Assembly: GCF_026341855.1 (NCBI RefSeq)
Contig: NZ_JAPENW010000001.1
Span: 4,083,001-4,147,000 of the forward strand
Source: Streptomyces sp. NBC_00568
GTDB lineage: Bacteria; Actinomycetota; Actinomycetes; Streptomycetales; Streptomycetaceae
DNA: 64,000 bases
Direction: 5' to 3'
The notes below the pieces were generated by a model. It did not search any database, was not told the DNA's origin, and worked only from the letters and a program-made list of their open reading frames with translations. The position numbers were made by a program, and so were the translations under genes. Positions 1 through 7,665 of the stretch are shown piece by piece (positions within the stretch are counted from its first letter, which is position 1; the number at the start of each line of letters is the position of its first letter).

Positions 1-1
1 G

Positions 2-784
2 GCCCCTGAGCCCGTCGCCGGCCCCGAGCCGGTGACCGCGGGGACCCACGAGGCGCCCGAGGCGGATCCCGCGCACGAGGCGGCGGGCACGGACGACGGG
101 ACGCGCGACGCGGACCACCCCGTCCAGGCCCCGCACAACGAACACCCCCTCGCCTCCTACGTCCTGCGCGTCAACGGCGCCGACCGGCCGGTCACCGACG
201 CCTGGATCGGCGAGTCGCTGCTCTACGTGCTGCGCGAGCGGCTCGGCCTCGCGGGCGCCAAGGACGGCTGCTCGCAGGGCGAGTGCGGCGCCTGCAACGT
301 CCAGGTGGACGGCCGGCTCGTGGCGTCCTGCCTGGTGCCCGGCGTCACCGCCGCCGGCAGCGAGGTACGCACCGTCGAGGGCCTGGCCACCGAAGGACAG
401 CCCTCCGACGTCCAGCGCGCACTGGCCAAGTGCGGCGCCGTGCAGTGCGGTTTCTGCGTCCCCGGCATGGCCATGACCCTGCACGACCTGCTCGAGGGCA
501 ACCCCGCGCCGACCGAGCTCGAGACCCGCCAGGCCCTGTGCGGCAACCTGTGCCGCTGCTCCGGCTACCGCGGCGTCCTGGACGCCGTGCGCGAGGTCGT
601 CGCCGAACGCGAGGCGCACTCCGCCGCCGCGGCCGAAGCCCCCGAGGCGGACGAGGCCCGCATCCCGCACCAGGCGGGTCCCGGCGCGGGCGGTGTCCAC
701 CCGTCCGCGTACGAGGACAATGCCGCGTACGGCTCCCGGGCGCAGCACGAACAGCCGTACGGCCAGGACGGAGGCCAGGCGTGA
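2..784 (+). CDS. Xanthine dehydrogenase-type 2Fe-2S subunit, 5' end outside window
   Basis: This is the iron-sulfur subunit of a xanthine oxidase-family molybdoenzyme, which passes electrons from the molybdenum centre toward FAD. A GTG at 32 gives 250 residues. Counted from it, a plant-type ferredoxin cluster uses Cys80, Cys85, Cys88 and Cys100, and the second cluster uses Cys139, Cys142, Cys174 and Cys176. The frame stays open to the left edge in the same acidic, Pro/Glu/Ala-rich composition as residues 1-40, so the true start probably lies upstream and the protein carries a long disordered N-terminal tail; some Streptomyces homologues have one, from memory. The C-terminal 60 residues are also low complexity. 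It overlaps the next gene by 4 bp (GTGA), which indicates translational coupling. The FAD subunit would be expected to the left, outside the window. Confidence 0.9.
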   Translation, partial: APEPVAGPEPVTAGTHEAPEADPAHEAAGTDDGTRDADHPVQAPHNEHPLASYVLRVNGADRPVTDAWIGESLLYVLRERLGLAGAKDGCSQGECGACNVQVDGRLVASCLVPGVTAAGSEVRTVEGLATEGQPSDVQRALAKCGAVQCGFCVPGMAMTLHDLLEGNPAPTELETRQALCGNLCRCSGYRGVLDAVREVVAEREAHSAAAAEAPEADEARIPHQAGPGAGGVHPSAYEDNAAYGSRAQHEQPYGQDGGQA

Positions 785-3087
785 CCAACCAAGCAGCGAC
801 CGCGACACCGGCGGTGCCCGAGACGGGCACCGAGCCCCTGCCGCACGGGCTCGGCGTCTCGCTGCCCACGGCCGAGGCCCGCGCCAAGACGGAGGGCACC
901 TTCCCCTACGCCGCCGACCTGTGGGCCGAGGGCCTGCTGTGGGCCGCCGTGCTCCGCTCGCCCCACCCGCACGCCCGCATCGTGTCCATCGACACCAGCC
1001 ACGCGCGCGAGATGCCCGGCGTACGTGCCGTCATCACCCACGAGGACGTGCCCGGCACCCCGCTGCACGGCCGCGGCCGTGCCGACCGCCCGGTGTTCGC
1101 CTCCGAGCTCGTACGCCACCACGGGGAGCCCATCGCGGCCGTCGCCGCCGACCACCCGGACACCGCGCGGATGGCCGCCGCGGCCGTCATCGTCGAGTAC
1201 GAGGTGCTCGAACCGGTCACCGACCCCGAGCAGGCCTTCGAGGCCGAACCCCTGCACCCCGACGGCAACCTGATCCGTCACATCCCGCTGCGCCACGGCG
1301 ACCCGGACGCCGTCGGCGACATCGTCGTCGAGGGCCTCTACCGCATCGGCCGCCAGGACCCCGCGCCCATCGGCGCCGAGGCCGGACTCGCCGTGCCCCG
1401 TCCCGACGGCGGCGTCGAGCTCTACATCGCCTCCACCGACCCGCACGCCGACCGCGACGCCGCCGCCGCCTGCTACGGCCTGGAACCCGCGCGCGTGAAG
1501 GTCGTCGTCACCGGCGTCCCCGGAGCCACCGCAGACCGCGAGGACCAGGGCTTCCAGCTCGCGCTCGGCCTGCTCGCCCTGACCACCGGCTGCCCGGTGA
1601 AACTCACCGCTACGCGCGAGGAGTCCTTCCTCGGCCACGCCCACCGGCACCCGACTCTGCTGCGCTACCGGCACCACGCCGACGCCGAGGGCACGCTGGT
1701 CAAGGTCGAGGCACAGATCCTGCTCGACGCCGGCGCCTACGCCGACACCTCCGGCGAGTCCCTGGCCGCCGCGGTCTCCTTCGCCTGCGGCCCGTACGTC
1801 GTCCCGAACGCCTTCATCGAGGGCTGGGCCGTCCGCACCAACAACCCGCCCTCGGGGCACGTGCGGGGCGAGGGTGCCCTCCAGGTCTGCGCCGCCTACG
1901 AGGCCCAGATGGACAAGCTGGCCAAGAAACTCGGCGTCGACCCCGCGGAACTGCGCCTGCGCAACGCGATGGCCACGGGAGACGTCCTGCCCACCGGCCA
2001 GACGGTGACCTGCCCGGCCCCGGTCGCCGAGCTGCTCCAGGCCGTACGCGACTTCCCGCTGCCCGCCCTGCCCAAGGACACGCCCGAGGACGAGTGGCTG
2101 CTGCCCGGCGGCCCCGAGGGCGCGGGCGAACCCGGCGCCGTACGCCGCGGTGTCGGCTACGCGCTCGGCATGGTGCACATGCTCGGCTCCGAGGGTGCCG
2201 ACGAGGTTTCGACGGCCACCGTGAAGGTCCACGACGGCGTCGCCACCGTGCTCTGCGCGGCGGTGGAGACCGGCCAGGGCTTCACCACACTGGCCCGGCA
2301 GATCGTCCAGGAGACGCTCGGCATCGACGAGGTCCACGTGGCTCCCGTCGACACCGACCAGCCCCCGGCGGGCCCGAGCTGCCGCGGCCGGCACACCTGG
2401 GTGTCCGGCGGAGCGGTCGAGCGCGCCGCCAAGATGGTCCGTACACAGCTCCTCCAGCCGCTGGCCCACAAGTTCGGCATGTCCACCGAGCTGCTCCAGA
2501 TCACCGACGGCAAGATCACGTCGTACGACGGAGTGCTGTCGACCACGGTCACCGAGGCGATGGACGGCAAGGAACTGTGGGCGACCGCGCAGTGCCGCCC
2601 GCATCCGACCGAACCGCTGGACGAGGCCGGCCAGGGCGACGCCTTCGTGGGCCTCGCCTTCTGCGCCATCCGCGCGGTGGTGGACGTCGACATCGAGCTG
2701 GGCTCGGTACGGGTCGTGGAGCTCGCGCTCGCCCAGGACGTCGGGCGGATCCTCAACCCGGCGCAGCTGACGGCCCGCATCGAGGCGGGCGTCACCCAGG
2801 GCGTCGGCGCCGCGCTGACCGAGAACCTCCGTACGGCCCGCGGCCTGGTCCGGCACCCCGACCTCACGGGCTACGCCCTCCCGACGGCCCTGGACGCGCC
2901 CGACATCCGCATCGTCAAGCTCGTCGAGGAACGCGACGTCGTCGCCCCCTTCGGCGCCAAGGCGGCCAGCGCGGTGCCGGTCGTGACGTCGCCGGCGGCC
3001 ATCGCGTCCGCCGTGCGGGCGGCCACCGGCCGACCGGTCAACCGTCTGCCGATCCGCCCGCAGGCGGCGGTGGTGACGGCGTCGTGA
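781..3087 (+). CDS. Xanthine dehydrogenase-family molybdopterin-binding subunit (catalytic Glu replaced)
   Basis: The 768-residue large subunit matches the molybdopterin-binding fold. It has an N-terminal hammerhead domain (about residues 25-130), the Arg-Gly substrate-pocket motif in HVRGEGALQ (about 362), a TGQGFTTL cofactor loop (about 497) and a GVTQGVGAALTE C-terminal motif. The start is the GTG overlapping the previous stop. Family members normally read GAKGVGEPP near the C terminus, where Glu is the catalytic base. Here the segment reads GAKAASAVP (residues 725-733), so the Glu position (731) is Ala. This is either a non-canonical substrate or chemistry, or a subunit that has lost hydroxylase activity. 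The operon context with the 2Fe-2S protein is clear. Confidence 0.9.
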   Translation: MTNQAATATPAVPETGTEPLPHGLGVSLPTAEARAKTEGTFPYAADLWAEGLLWAAVLRSPHPHARIVSIDTSHAREMPGVRAVITHEDVPGTPLHGRGRADRPVFASELVRHHGEPIAAVAADHPDTARMAAAAVIVEYEVLEPVTDPEQAFEAEPLHPDGNLIRHIPLRHGDPDAVGDIVVEGLYRIGRQDPAPIGAEAGLAVPRPDGGVELYIASTDPHADRDAAAACYGLEPARVKVVVTGVPGATADREDQGFQLALGLLALTTGCPVKLTATREESFLGHAHRHPTLLRYRHHADAEGTLVKVEAQILLDAGAYADTSGESLAAAVSFACGPYVVPNAFIEGWAVRTNNPPSGHVRGEGALQVCAAYEAQMDKLAKKLGVDPAELRLRNAMATGDVLPTGQTVTCPAPVAELLQAVRDFPLPALPKDTPEDEWLLPGGPEGAGEPGAVRRGVGYALGMVHMLGSEGADEVSTATVKVHDGVATVLCAAVETGQGFTTLARQIVQETLGIDEVHVAPVDTDQPPAGPSCRGRHTWVSGGAVERAAKMVRTQLLQPLAHKFGMSTELLQITDGKITSYDGVLSTTVTEAMDGKELWATAQCRPHPTEPLDEAGQGDAFVGLAFCAIRAVVDVDIELGSVRVVELALAQDVGRILNPAQLTARIEAGVTQGVGAALTENLRTARGLVRHPDLTGYALPTALDAPDIRIVKLVEERDVVAPFGAKAASAVPVVTSPAAIASAVRAATGRPVNRLPIRPQAAVVTAS

Positions 3088-3287
3088 CCGCGCGGGAGCC
3101 GGCGGCCGGCGAAGCCGTGCCGGGCCGTGGACTCCCGTCGAACGCCGACGCCCCCGCAGTGAGCGGCGGCGAGCCCGGACAGCCGCGCTACGAACCCGCG
3201 CCCGGCGTCGGGAAGCTGCTGCTCTGGTTGCTGCTCTTCGTCCTGGCGGCCGTGGTGGTCGTCGTGGGCGGCGTCTACTTCGGCTGA
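3084..3287 (+). CDS. Small single-pass membrane protein coupled to the xdh operon
   Basis: This 67-residue protein starts at a GTG that overlaps the stop of the molybdopterin subunit by 4 bp, so it is very likely co-translated. Residues 1-43 are Pro/Gly/Ala-rich and soluble. Residues 46-64 form one strongly hydrophobic helix (KLLLWLLLFVLAAVVVVV), and the protein ends just outside the membrane. It has no recognised domain. Position and coupling suggest a small accessory or anchoring protein for the dehydrogenase, which is inference. Its stop codon lies inside a short direct duplication (3278-3329). Confidence 0.65.
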   Translation: MTAREPAAGEAVPGRGLPSNADAPAVSGGEPGQPRYEPAPGVGKLLLWLLLFVLAAVVVVVGGVYFG

Positions 3288-3329
3288 TCTCCGCCGGTCT
3301 CCTGCTTCGGCTGATCTCCGCCGGTCTCC
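3278..3329. repeat. 25-bp direct duplication spanning a stop codon
   Basis: The 25 bases at 3278-3302 recur exactly at 3305-3329 (period 27). The first copy contains the last codons and the TGA of the small membrane protein. It looks like a slippage or tandem duplication event. No function is evident. Confidence 0.7.
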
Positions 3330-3482
3330 GGCCCACCCTGTTCCGTGGGAAGCCTGTTCCCGCGTGTTTCTGGCGTTGTCAGTGGGGCGGCGTATGGTTC
3401 TGGCTCAATGGGGAACTGCCGTGGGACGACCGGCCGTTCATCCGTGGGGGAAGCACAATGCGTTCACATGCGCGGGGGAGCC

Positions 3483-4649
3483 ATGAGTACGACTGACACC
3501 GATGTCGGCGGCGCGATCACGCTGGCCGACGACGAGCTGGATCCGTTCATCACGCACGCGGGCACGCGGGACCGCCTCACCGGCCCCGGACTGCCCGGCG
3601 ACGGCACGCTCCTCGGGTTCGGCGCGCTGCGGGAGCACGGCCTGCGCACCGTCGCCGACCTGGCGGGCGGTGCCGACAAGCTCGCCGAGGAGCTGCGCGA
3701 CCGGCTCGTCATCGGGGCGCTGCGCAGCCTGGACCGGGACCTGGAGTCGATCGTGCTGGACGGGACGACGGGCGAGGTCTCCTCGACGCACGTCCTGCGG
3801 AACCCGGCCCACCTGGACCTCTCACCCCTGGCGCCCTCCCTGGAGGCCCTGCTGCGCTTCGCGGCGGCCACCGAGGAACTGACCCTGTCCCGGGGCGGGC
3901 CGGGCCCGTTCGGCCCGAAGGCGGTCGCGGAGGTGTCGGACCGGCTGAGCGCCGTCTTCGAGGACGGTGTGGGCGGGCACGTACCGCCGTACTGGCGGAT
4001 GGCGGCCCTGATCCGCCCGCTCGCCCGGATCGCCGGACCCGGTGAAGGACTCGTCCTCGGCCTGCCCAAGCGGCTGCTGGACGAGGAGTTCGGCGCGGGC
4101 GAGATCATGCGCTTCGAGGACGTCGACTTCCCGCCCGCGCTGACGCACGAACCGACCCGCCGCTTCCTGCGGGAGACCGGCCTGCCCGAGGACGGCTTCC
4201 TCTTCCAGCTGGACACGGAGGTGCCGCTGCCGGCCCTCACCGAGTACTACGCGGACGAGCGCCCCGACGAGTTCTCCGCGGGCCTGCTCCCGGCCGCCGC
4301 CGACCGCCTGATCCGCCTCGGCTACCTCCTGGAGGACACCAGCCTGGTCGTGGACGGCGTCACGGGCGCGGTGCTGGCCTGGAGCGAGCCGGACCTCACC
4401 CTGCGCCCGCTCAACGCGGACATCTCCACGCTCGCGTTCACCCTCTGGCTCCTCCACCGTGAGAAGTCGGTGGACGCGGCCCACGGTCTCAGCGGCTCCT
4501 ACGAACAGCTCGCCGCCACTCTGACCGAGACCCTCGCCGCCGTCGACCCCGCCGCCTGCGACCCGACCCCGTCCCTCCCGGGCGACGACGGCCGACGCCA
4601 CTGGCCCGAGATATTCGAAAACCGGGCGGGCGGCACCCTGTACGCCTAG
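3483..4649 (+). CDS. SUKH-4 family immunity-type protein
   Basis: This 388-residue soluble protein has two similar acidic SUKH-like halves, roughly residues 20-200 and 210-360. Each combines hydrophobic strands with motifs of the kind GLPEDGFLFQLD and a terminal PLNADISTLAFTLWLL helix typical of SUKH-4 proteins. Such proteins neutralise nuclease or deaminase toxins of polymorphic toxin systems, and stand-alone copies are common in Streptomyces. No toxin gene is adjacent. The ATG at 3483 follows GCGGGGGAG at a good distance; an in-frame extension upstream is open but lacks coding character. The gene stands alone between the xdh operon and an AT-richer patch. Confidence 0.75.
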   Translation: MSTTDTDVGGAITLADDELDPFITHAGTRDRLTGPGLPGDGTLLGFGALREHGLRTVADLAGGADKLAEELRDRLVIGALRSLDRDLESIVLDGTTGEVSSTHVLRNPAHLDLSPLAPSLEALLRFAAATEELTLSRGGPGPFGPKAVAEVSDRLSAVFEDGVGGHVPPYWRMAALIRPLARIAGPGEGLVLGLPKRLLDEEFGAGEIMRFEDVDFPPALTHEPTRRFLRETGLPEDGFLFQLDTEVPLPALTEYYADERPDEFSAGLLPAAADRLIRLGYLLEDTSLVVDGVTGAVLAWSEPDLTLRPLNADISTLAFTLWLLHREKSVDAAHGLSGSYEQLAATLTETLAAVDPAACDPTPSLPGDDGRRHWPEIFENRAGGTLYA

Positions 4650-4699
4650 CAGCACCGGCCCCGCTCCGGCGGGCGCGAACCCGGGCAGGGCGCACCCCG

Positions 4700-4723
4700 C
4701 TCGGGCGGCAGCTGCCGCCCGAG
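4700..4723. other. Perfect 24-bp palindrome after the SUKH gene
   Basis: Positions 4700-4723 read the same on both strands (CTCGGGCGGCAG then its complement). It lies 50 bp after the SUKH-4 stop and may act in transcript termination, although it has no loop and no T-tract. The rest of 4650-4905 is AT-richer than its surroundings and holds no gene that I can support. Confidence 0.45.
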
Positions 4724-4905
4724 GAGACGGACGTCCAAGGGGCGGCACCTTCGCACCAGTTGTGAGCGGAATTATTGATTCTTTGCCGTTTTGCCGAGGA
4801 AATAGTTGACCGTGATCCGGTAATTGCTCCAGGTGCTTTCCCGTCTTGCTTGGGTGACAATCGGTATGGACGTACGGCTTCTCTGCTGTGAAATGAGGGA
4901 ATGCA

Positions 4906-5160
4906 GTGGACCTCTACACTGACTTGACCGACGCGCAGAAGAAAGCGCTCAAGGAGAACGCGGACGACCTGGAAAATCTGCAACCTCAGCTAGATGAGGT
5001 ACACGAAAAGGTGCTGTCTCGCCTGGAGAGAGCAGGGCTAGGGAATGGAATGGACATACTGAACTGCCTGGCCTGTATTGCGTGCGAGGGATGGACCCGT
5101 GGCAGTAACGGTAGGTGCGGCAGTTGCTCCCATGGCTGGTTCTCTCACAACGTGAAATAG
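4906..5160 (+). CDS. Small cysteine-rich protein of unknown function
   Basis: This 84-residue protein has two parts. Residues 1-46 are a highly charged amphipathic helix (KALKENADDLENLQPQLDEV). Residues 47-84 are rich in Cys, Gly and aromatics, with a CxxCxxC cluster (Cys54, Cys57, Cys60) and a CGSC pair (Cys71, Cys74) followed by SHGWFSH. The GTG at 4906 has a GAGGGA ribosome site five bases upstream. The pattern suits either a small metal-binding protein or the leader-core layout of a ribosomally made peptide. No modification enzyme, transporter or known precursor motif is nearby, so neither is shown. The gene and its upstream region are AT-richer than the flanking genes, which suggests transfer. 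Confidence 0.6.
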   Translation: MDLYTDLTDAQKKALKENADDLENLQPQLDEVHEKVLSRLERAGLGNGMDILNCLACIACEGWTRGSNGRCGSCSHGWFSHNVK

Positions 5161-5510
5161 CAGTCCCTGCGGCGACGCCAGGGGAAATGGTGCGTCCCGG
5201 CTTCTCCAAGGAGGCGCTGGCGTGCGCTCCGGCCGTCGCGCCGCGAGCCGGTGATCAGCCTTCGGTGGCACGCGCTCAAGGTCCACTGGCACAGGGCAAT
5301 CGGTTCTGGCCGTCACCCGTCTATTGCCCAGTGTGTCAAGAAGAATTGGCTGGCATCTGTGTACCGGTGATCCTGGGTGGTACCGCCTGTGGCCAGCGTG
5401 ACCGCACACCCGTCACGGCGCTCACGTAACTGGGACTGCACAGGACACGCTTCAAGCCCTGGCGCGCCCGTATAGGGCGGCGTCAACTGAGACGGAAACT
5501 AAGACGGGCG
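5161..5510. other. Gene-free stretch
   Basis: No convincing gene is present. Short open frames on both strands lack a ribosome binding site, codon bias or domain character. This looks like decayed or non-coding DNA between the cysteine-rich gene and tRNA-Cys. Confidence 0.5.
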
Positions 5511-5516
5511 AACAGA

Positions 5517-5547
5517 AATGGAGGCACCCCCTCGGGGTGCCTCCATT
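5517..5547 (-). terminator. Terminator of tRNA-Cys
   Basis: A 14-bp perfect stem (5517-5530 with 5534-5547) closes a 3-nt loop. On the minus strand it is followed by ATTTCTGTT and lies 25 nt beyond the 3' end of tRNA-Cys, as a factor-independent terminator should. Confidence 0.75.
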
Positions 5548-5571
5548 CCATTTTGCCTGTTCAGGCACTGG

Positions 5572-5643
5572 AGGCCGTGGCGGGAATTGAACCCGCGTAA
5601 CTCGCTTTGCAGGCGAGTCCCTGAACCACTCGGGCACACGGCC
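5572..5643 (-). tRNA. tRNA-Cys (GCA)
   Basis: The minus strand folds as a 72-nt tRNA: acceptor GGCCGTG/CACGGCC, anticodon stem CTCGC/GCGAG around loop CTGCAAA (anticodon GCA), T-arm GGGTTCAATTCCC. The discriminator is T (U in RNA), as in tRNA-Cys. CCA is encoded at 5569-5571. Confidence 0.95.
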
Positions 5644-5892
5644 GTTCTCAGGTGCGGCACGGCTCACTCGTTCCGAACCTGATGGCTCGACCGTAGGGGG
5701 GTTCGGGGGCGGGCTCAAGGGTTCCGGCGCCGCCGCAACGCGACTGCCACATGCCGTTCATGAACCGCGGTGCGGCCGGGTCGGAGCGGGGAGGGCCGGG
5801 GCGCCGGGGGAGTGGTCGTACGACCAAAGGACCGGTTGATCACCGTCTTCGGACAGGAGTCAGTGCGGGCTGCGCACCTTACGCTGGCGGCC

Positions 5893-7329
5893 ATGACAGC
5901 AGTGGAAGCGCGCGACGTCGCGACAGCCTTGTCCGAGCGGGCGGGCGGGGTGCTGAGCCGGCCGTACCGGGCGCTCAGCATCGGCATCGTGTCCGTGGTG
6001 CTGGTGATCGCGTTCGAGGCGACCGCCGTGGGGACCGCGATGCCCGTCGCCGCGCGGGAGCTCGACGGGGTCGCCCTGTACGCGTTCGCGTTCTCCGGGT
6101 ATTTCACGACGAGCCTGTTCGGGATGGTCCTCGCCGGGCAGTGGTCCGACCGCGACGGGCCGCTGGCCTCGCTGGCCTCGGGCATCGGCGCGTTCGCGGC
6201 GGGGCTGCTGCTGTCCGGGACGGCCGGCGGCATGTGGGTGTTCATCCTCGGGCGGGCCGTCCAGGGACTCGGCGGCGGGCTCGTCATCGTCGCGTTGTAC
6301 GTCGTCGTCGGGCGGGCCTACCCGGAGCGGCTGAGGCCCGCGATCATGGCCGCGTTCGCGGCGGCCTGGGTCGTGCCGTCCGTGGTCGGACCGCTCGCGG
6401 CGGGCGCGATCACCGAGCACCTCGGCTGGCGCTGGGTGTTCATCGGGATTCCGGCGCTGGTCGGCGTTCCGCTCGCGCTCGCGCTGCCCCAGATACGGCG
6501 GCGGGCCTCGGGACCCGCGGGGGCGGGCGACCGCGCGCCGCTGGACCGGCGGCGCATCCGGCTGGCGTTCGGGATCGCGCTGGGCGCGGGGCTGCTCCAG
6601 TACGCCGCCCAGGATCTGCGCCCGCTCTCCCTCGTACCCGCCGCGGCCGGTGCCGCGCTGCTCGTCCCGGCCGTGCGCGGACTGCTGCCGCACGGCACAT
6701 GGCGCGCGGCGCGTGGGCTGCCGTCCGTGGTGCTGCTGCGCGGGGTCTCCGCGGGCGCCTTCATCTCCGCCGAGTCCTTCGTGCCGCTGATGCTCGTCAC
6801 CCAGCGGGGGCTGTCGCCGACGCTCGCCGGACTCTCCCTCGCGGCCGGCGGCGGCACCTGGGCGCTGGGCTCCTGGGTGCAGGCGCGGCCGCGTGTGGAG
6901 CCGTACCGGGACCGTCTGATGTTCGTCGGCATGCTGCTGGTCGCGGCGGCCGTCGCGACCGCGCCGAGCGTGCTGATCCCCGCCGTGCCGGTGTGGACCG
7001 TCGCCGTCGCCTGGGCGTTCGGCTGCTTCGGGATGGGCCTGGTGATCGCCTCGACCAGCGTGCTGCTGCTCCATCTCTCGGCCCCCGAGGAGGCCGGCAG
7101 CAACTCGGCCGCCCTACAGATCTCCGACGCCCTGTCGAACGTGCTGCTGCTCGCCGTGGGCGGAGCCGCTTTCGCGGCCCTGGGCGGCGGCGCGGTGGCC
7201 CACGCGACCACCGACGCGGGCTCCGGCGCCCACAGCTCCCACCCGGCCGCCTTCGCCGCGGTGTTCCTGCCGATGGCCGCGGTGGCGCTGGTGGGGGCGT
7301 GGGTGACGACACGGTTGCGGGAGCGGTAG
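5893..7329 (+). CDS. MFS transporter
   Basis: This 478-residue integral membrane protein belongs to the major facilitator superfamily. It has the cytoplasmic loop GQWSDRDGP between helices 2 and 3 and the GRAVQGLGGG stretch typical of drug/H+ antiporters, and I read about 12-14 helices. The substrate is unknown; related proteins export antibiotics or drugs. I chose the ATG at 5893 because a TACGCT hexamer ends 7 nt upstream and no ribosome binding site is present, as expected of a leaderless transcript. A longer frame from 5770 is open but its N-terminal part is not MFS-like. It is a monocistronic gene. Confidence 0.85.
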   Translation: MTAVEARDVATALSERAGGVLSRPYRALSIGIVSVVLVIAFEATAVGTAMPVAARELDGVALYAFAFSGYFTTSLFGMVLAGQWSDRDGPLASLASGIGAFAAGLLLSGTAGGMWVFILGRAVQGLGGGLVIVALYVVVGRAYPERLRPAIMAAFAAAWVVPSVVGPLAAGAITEHLGWRWVFIGIPALVGVPLALALPQIRRRASGPAGAGDRAPLDRRRIRLAFGIALGAGLLQYAAQDLRPLSLVPAAAGAALLVPAVRGLLPHGTWRAARGLPSVVLLRGVSAGAFISAESFVPLMLVTQRGLSPTLAGLSLAAGGGTWALGSWVQARPRVEPYRDRLMFVGMLLVAAAVATAPSVLIPAVPVWTVAVAWAFGCFGMGLVIASTSVLLLHLSAPEEAGSNSAALQISDALSNVLLLAVGGAAFAALGGGAVAHATTDAGSGAHSSHPAAFAAVFLPMAAVALVGAWVTTRLRER

Positions 7330-7391
7330 GACGTATGACTTCGACCCCCGGGTCCTGGGCCCTGCCGAGCCGGTGTGCGGGCATCGGACGC

Positions 7392-7460
7392 GGATCGCCG
7401 TGCGCCGCTCGGGCGGATCGCCGTGCGCCGCTCGGGCGGATCGCCGTGCGCTGCTCGGGC
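7392..7460. repeat. Tandem repeat, three 23-bp units
   Basis: Three contiguous 23-bp units start at 7392, 7415 and 7438. Units 1 and 2 are identical; unit 3 differs by a single base. They fill part of the 336-bp gap between the MFS gene and the helicase, where I see no gene. Confidence 0.85.
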
Positions 7461-7665
7461 TGATCGCCTCGCGTCCGGGGGTGCCGTACGAGGCGATGTG
7501 ACCTCAATCCCATCCGCCGGTGACCCGGCCTCGTCCGCACCTCGGGACGAGCCGGGCGCCGGTAGGGTGGCCCGGTTGTCATACGTAGCCGAGCCGCCCA
7601 CCCGTCACCGCTGACGCGTCGCGCGTGGACCCGGACGCTCCCATTCGACACCCAGACCGGAGACC

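Noticed and set aside
565..3336. Long antisense frame (about 920 codons) over the xdh genes
   Set aside because: It is an artefact of GC-rich codons opposite a real gene. It is Arg/Gly-rich, has no domain, and the plus-strand proteins are clearly real. The same applies to long opposite-strand frames at 7579-9360, 13388-14677, 26747-28855, 33133-34611, 38572-39285, 47097-49601, 51391-53571 and 56594-58711.
3345..3482. N-terminal extension of the SUKH-4 protein from 3345
   Set aside because: The segment is not SUKH-like and the ATG at 3483 has a clear ribosome site.
5115..5429. 104-codon frame overlapping the cysteine-rich gene
   Set aside because: It overlaps the better-supported gene, has no ribosome site and no domain.
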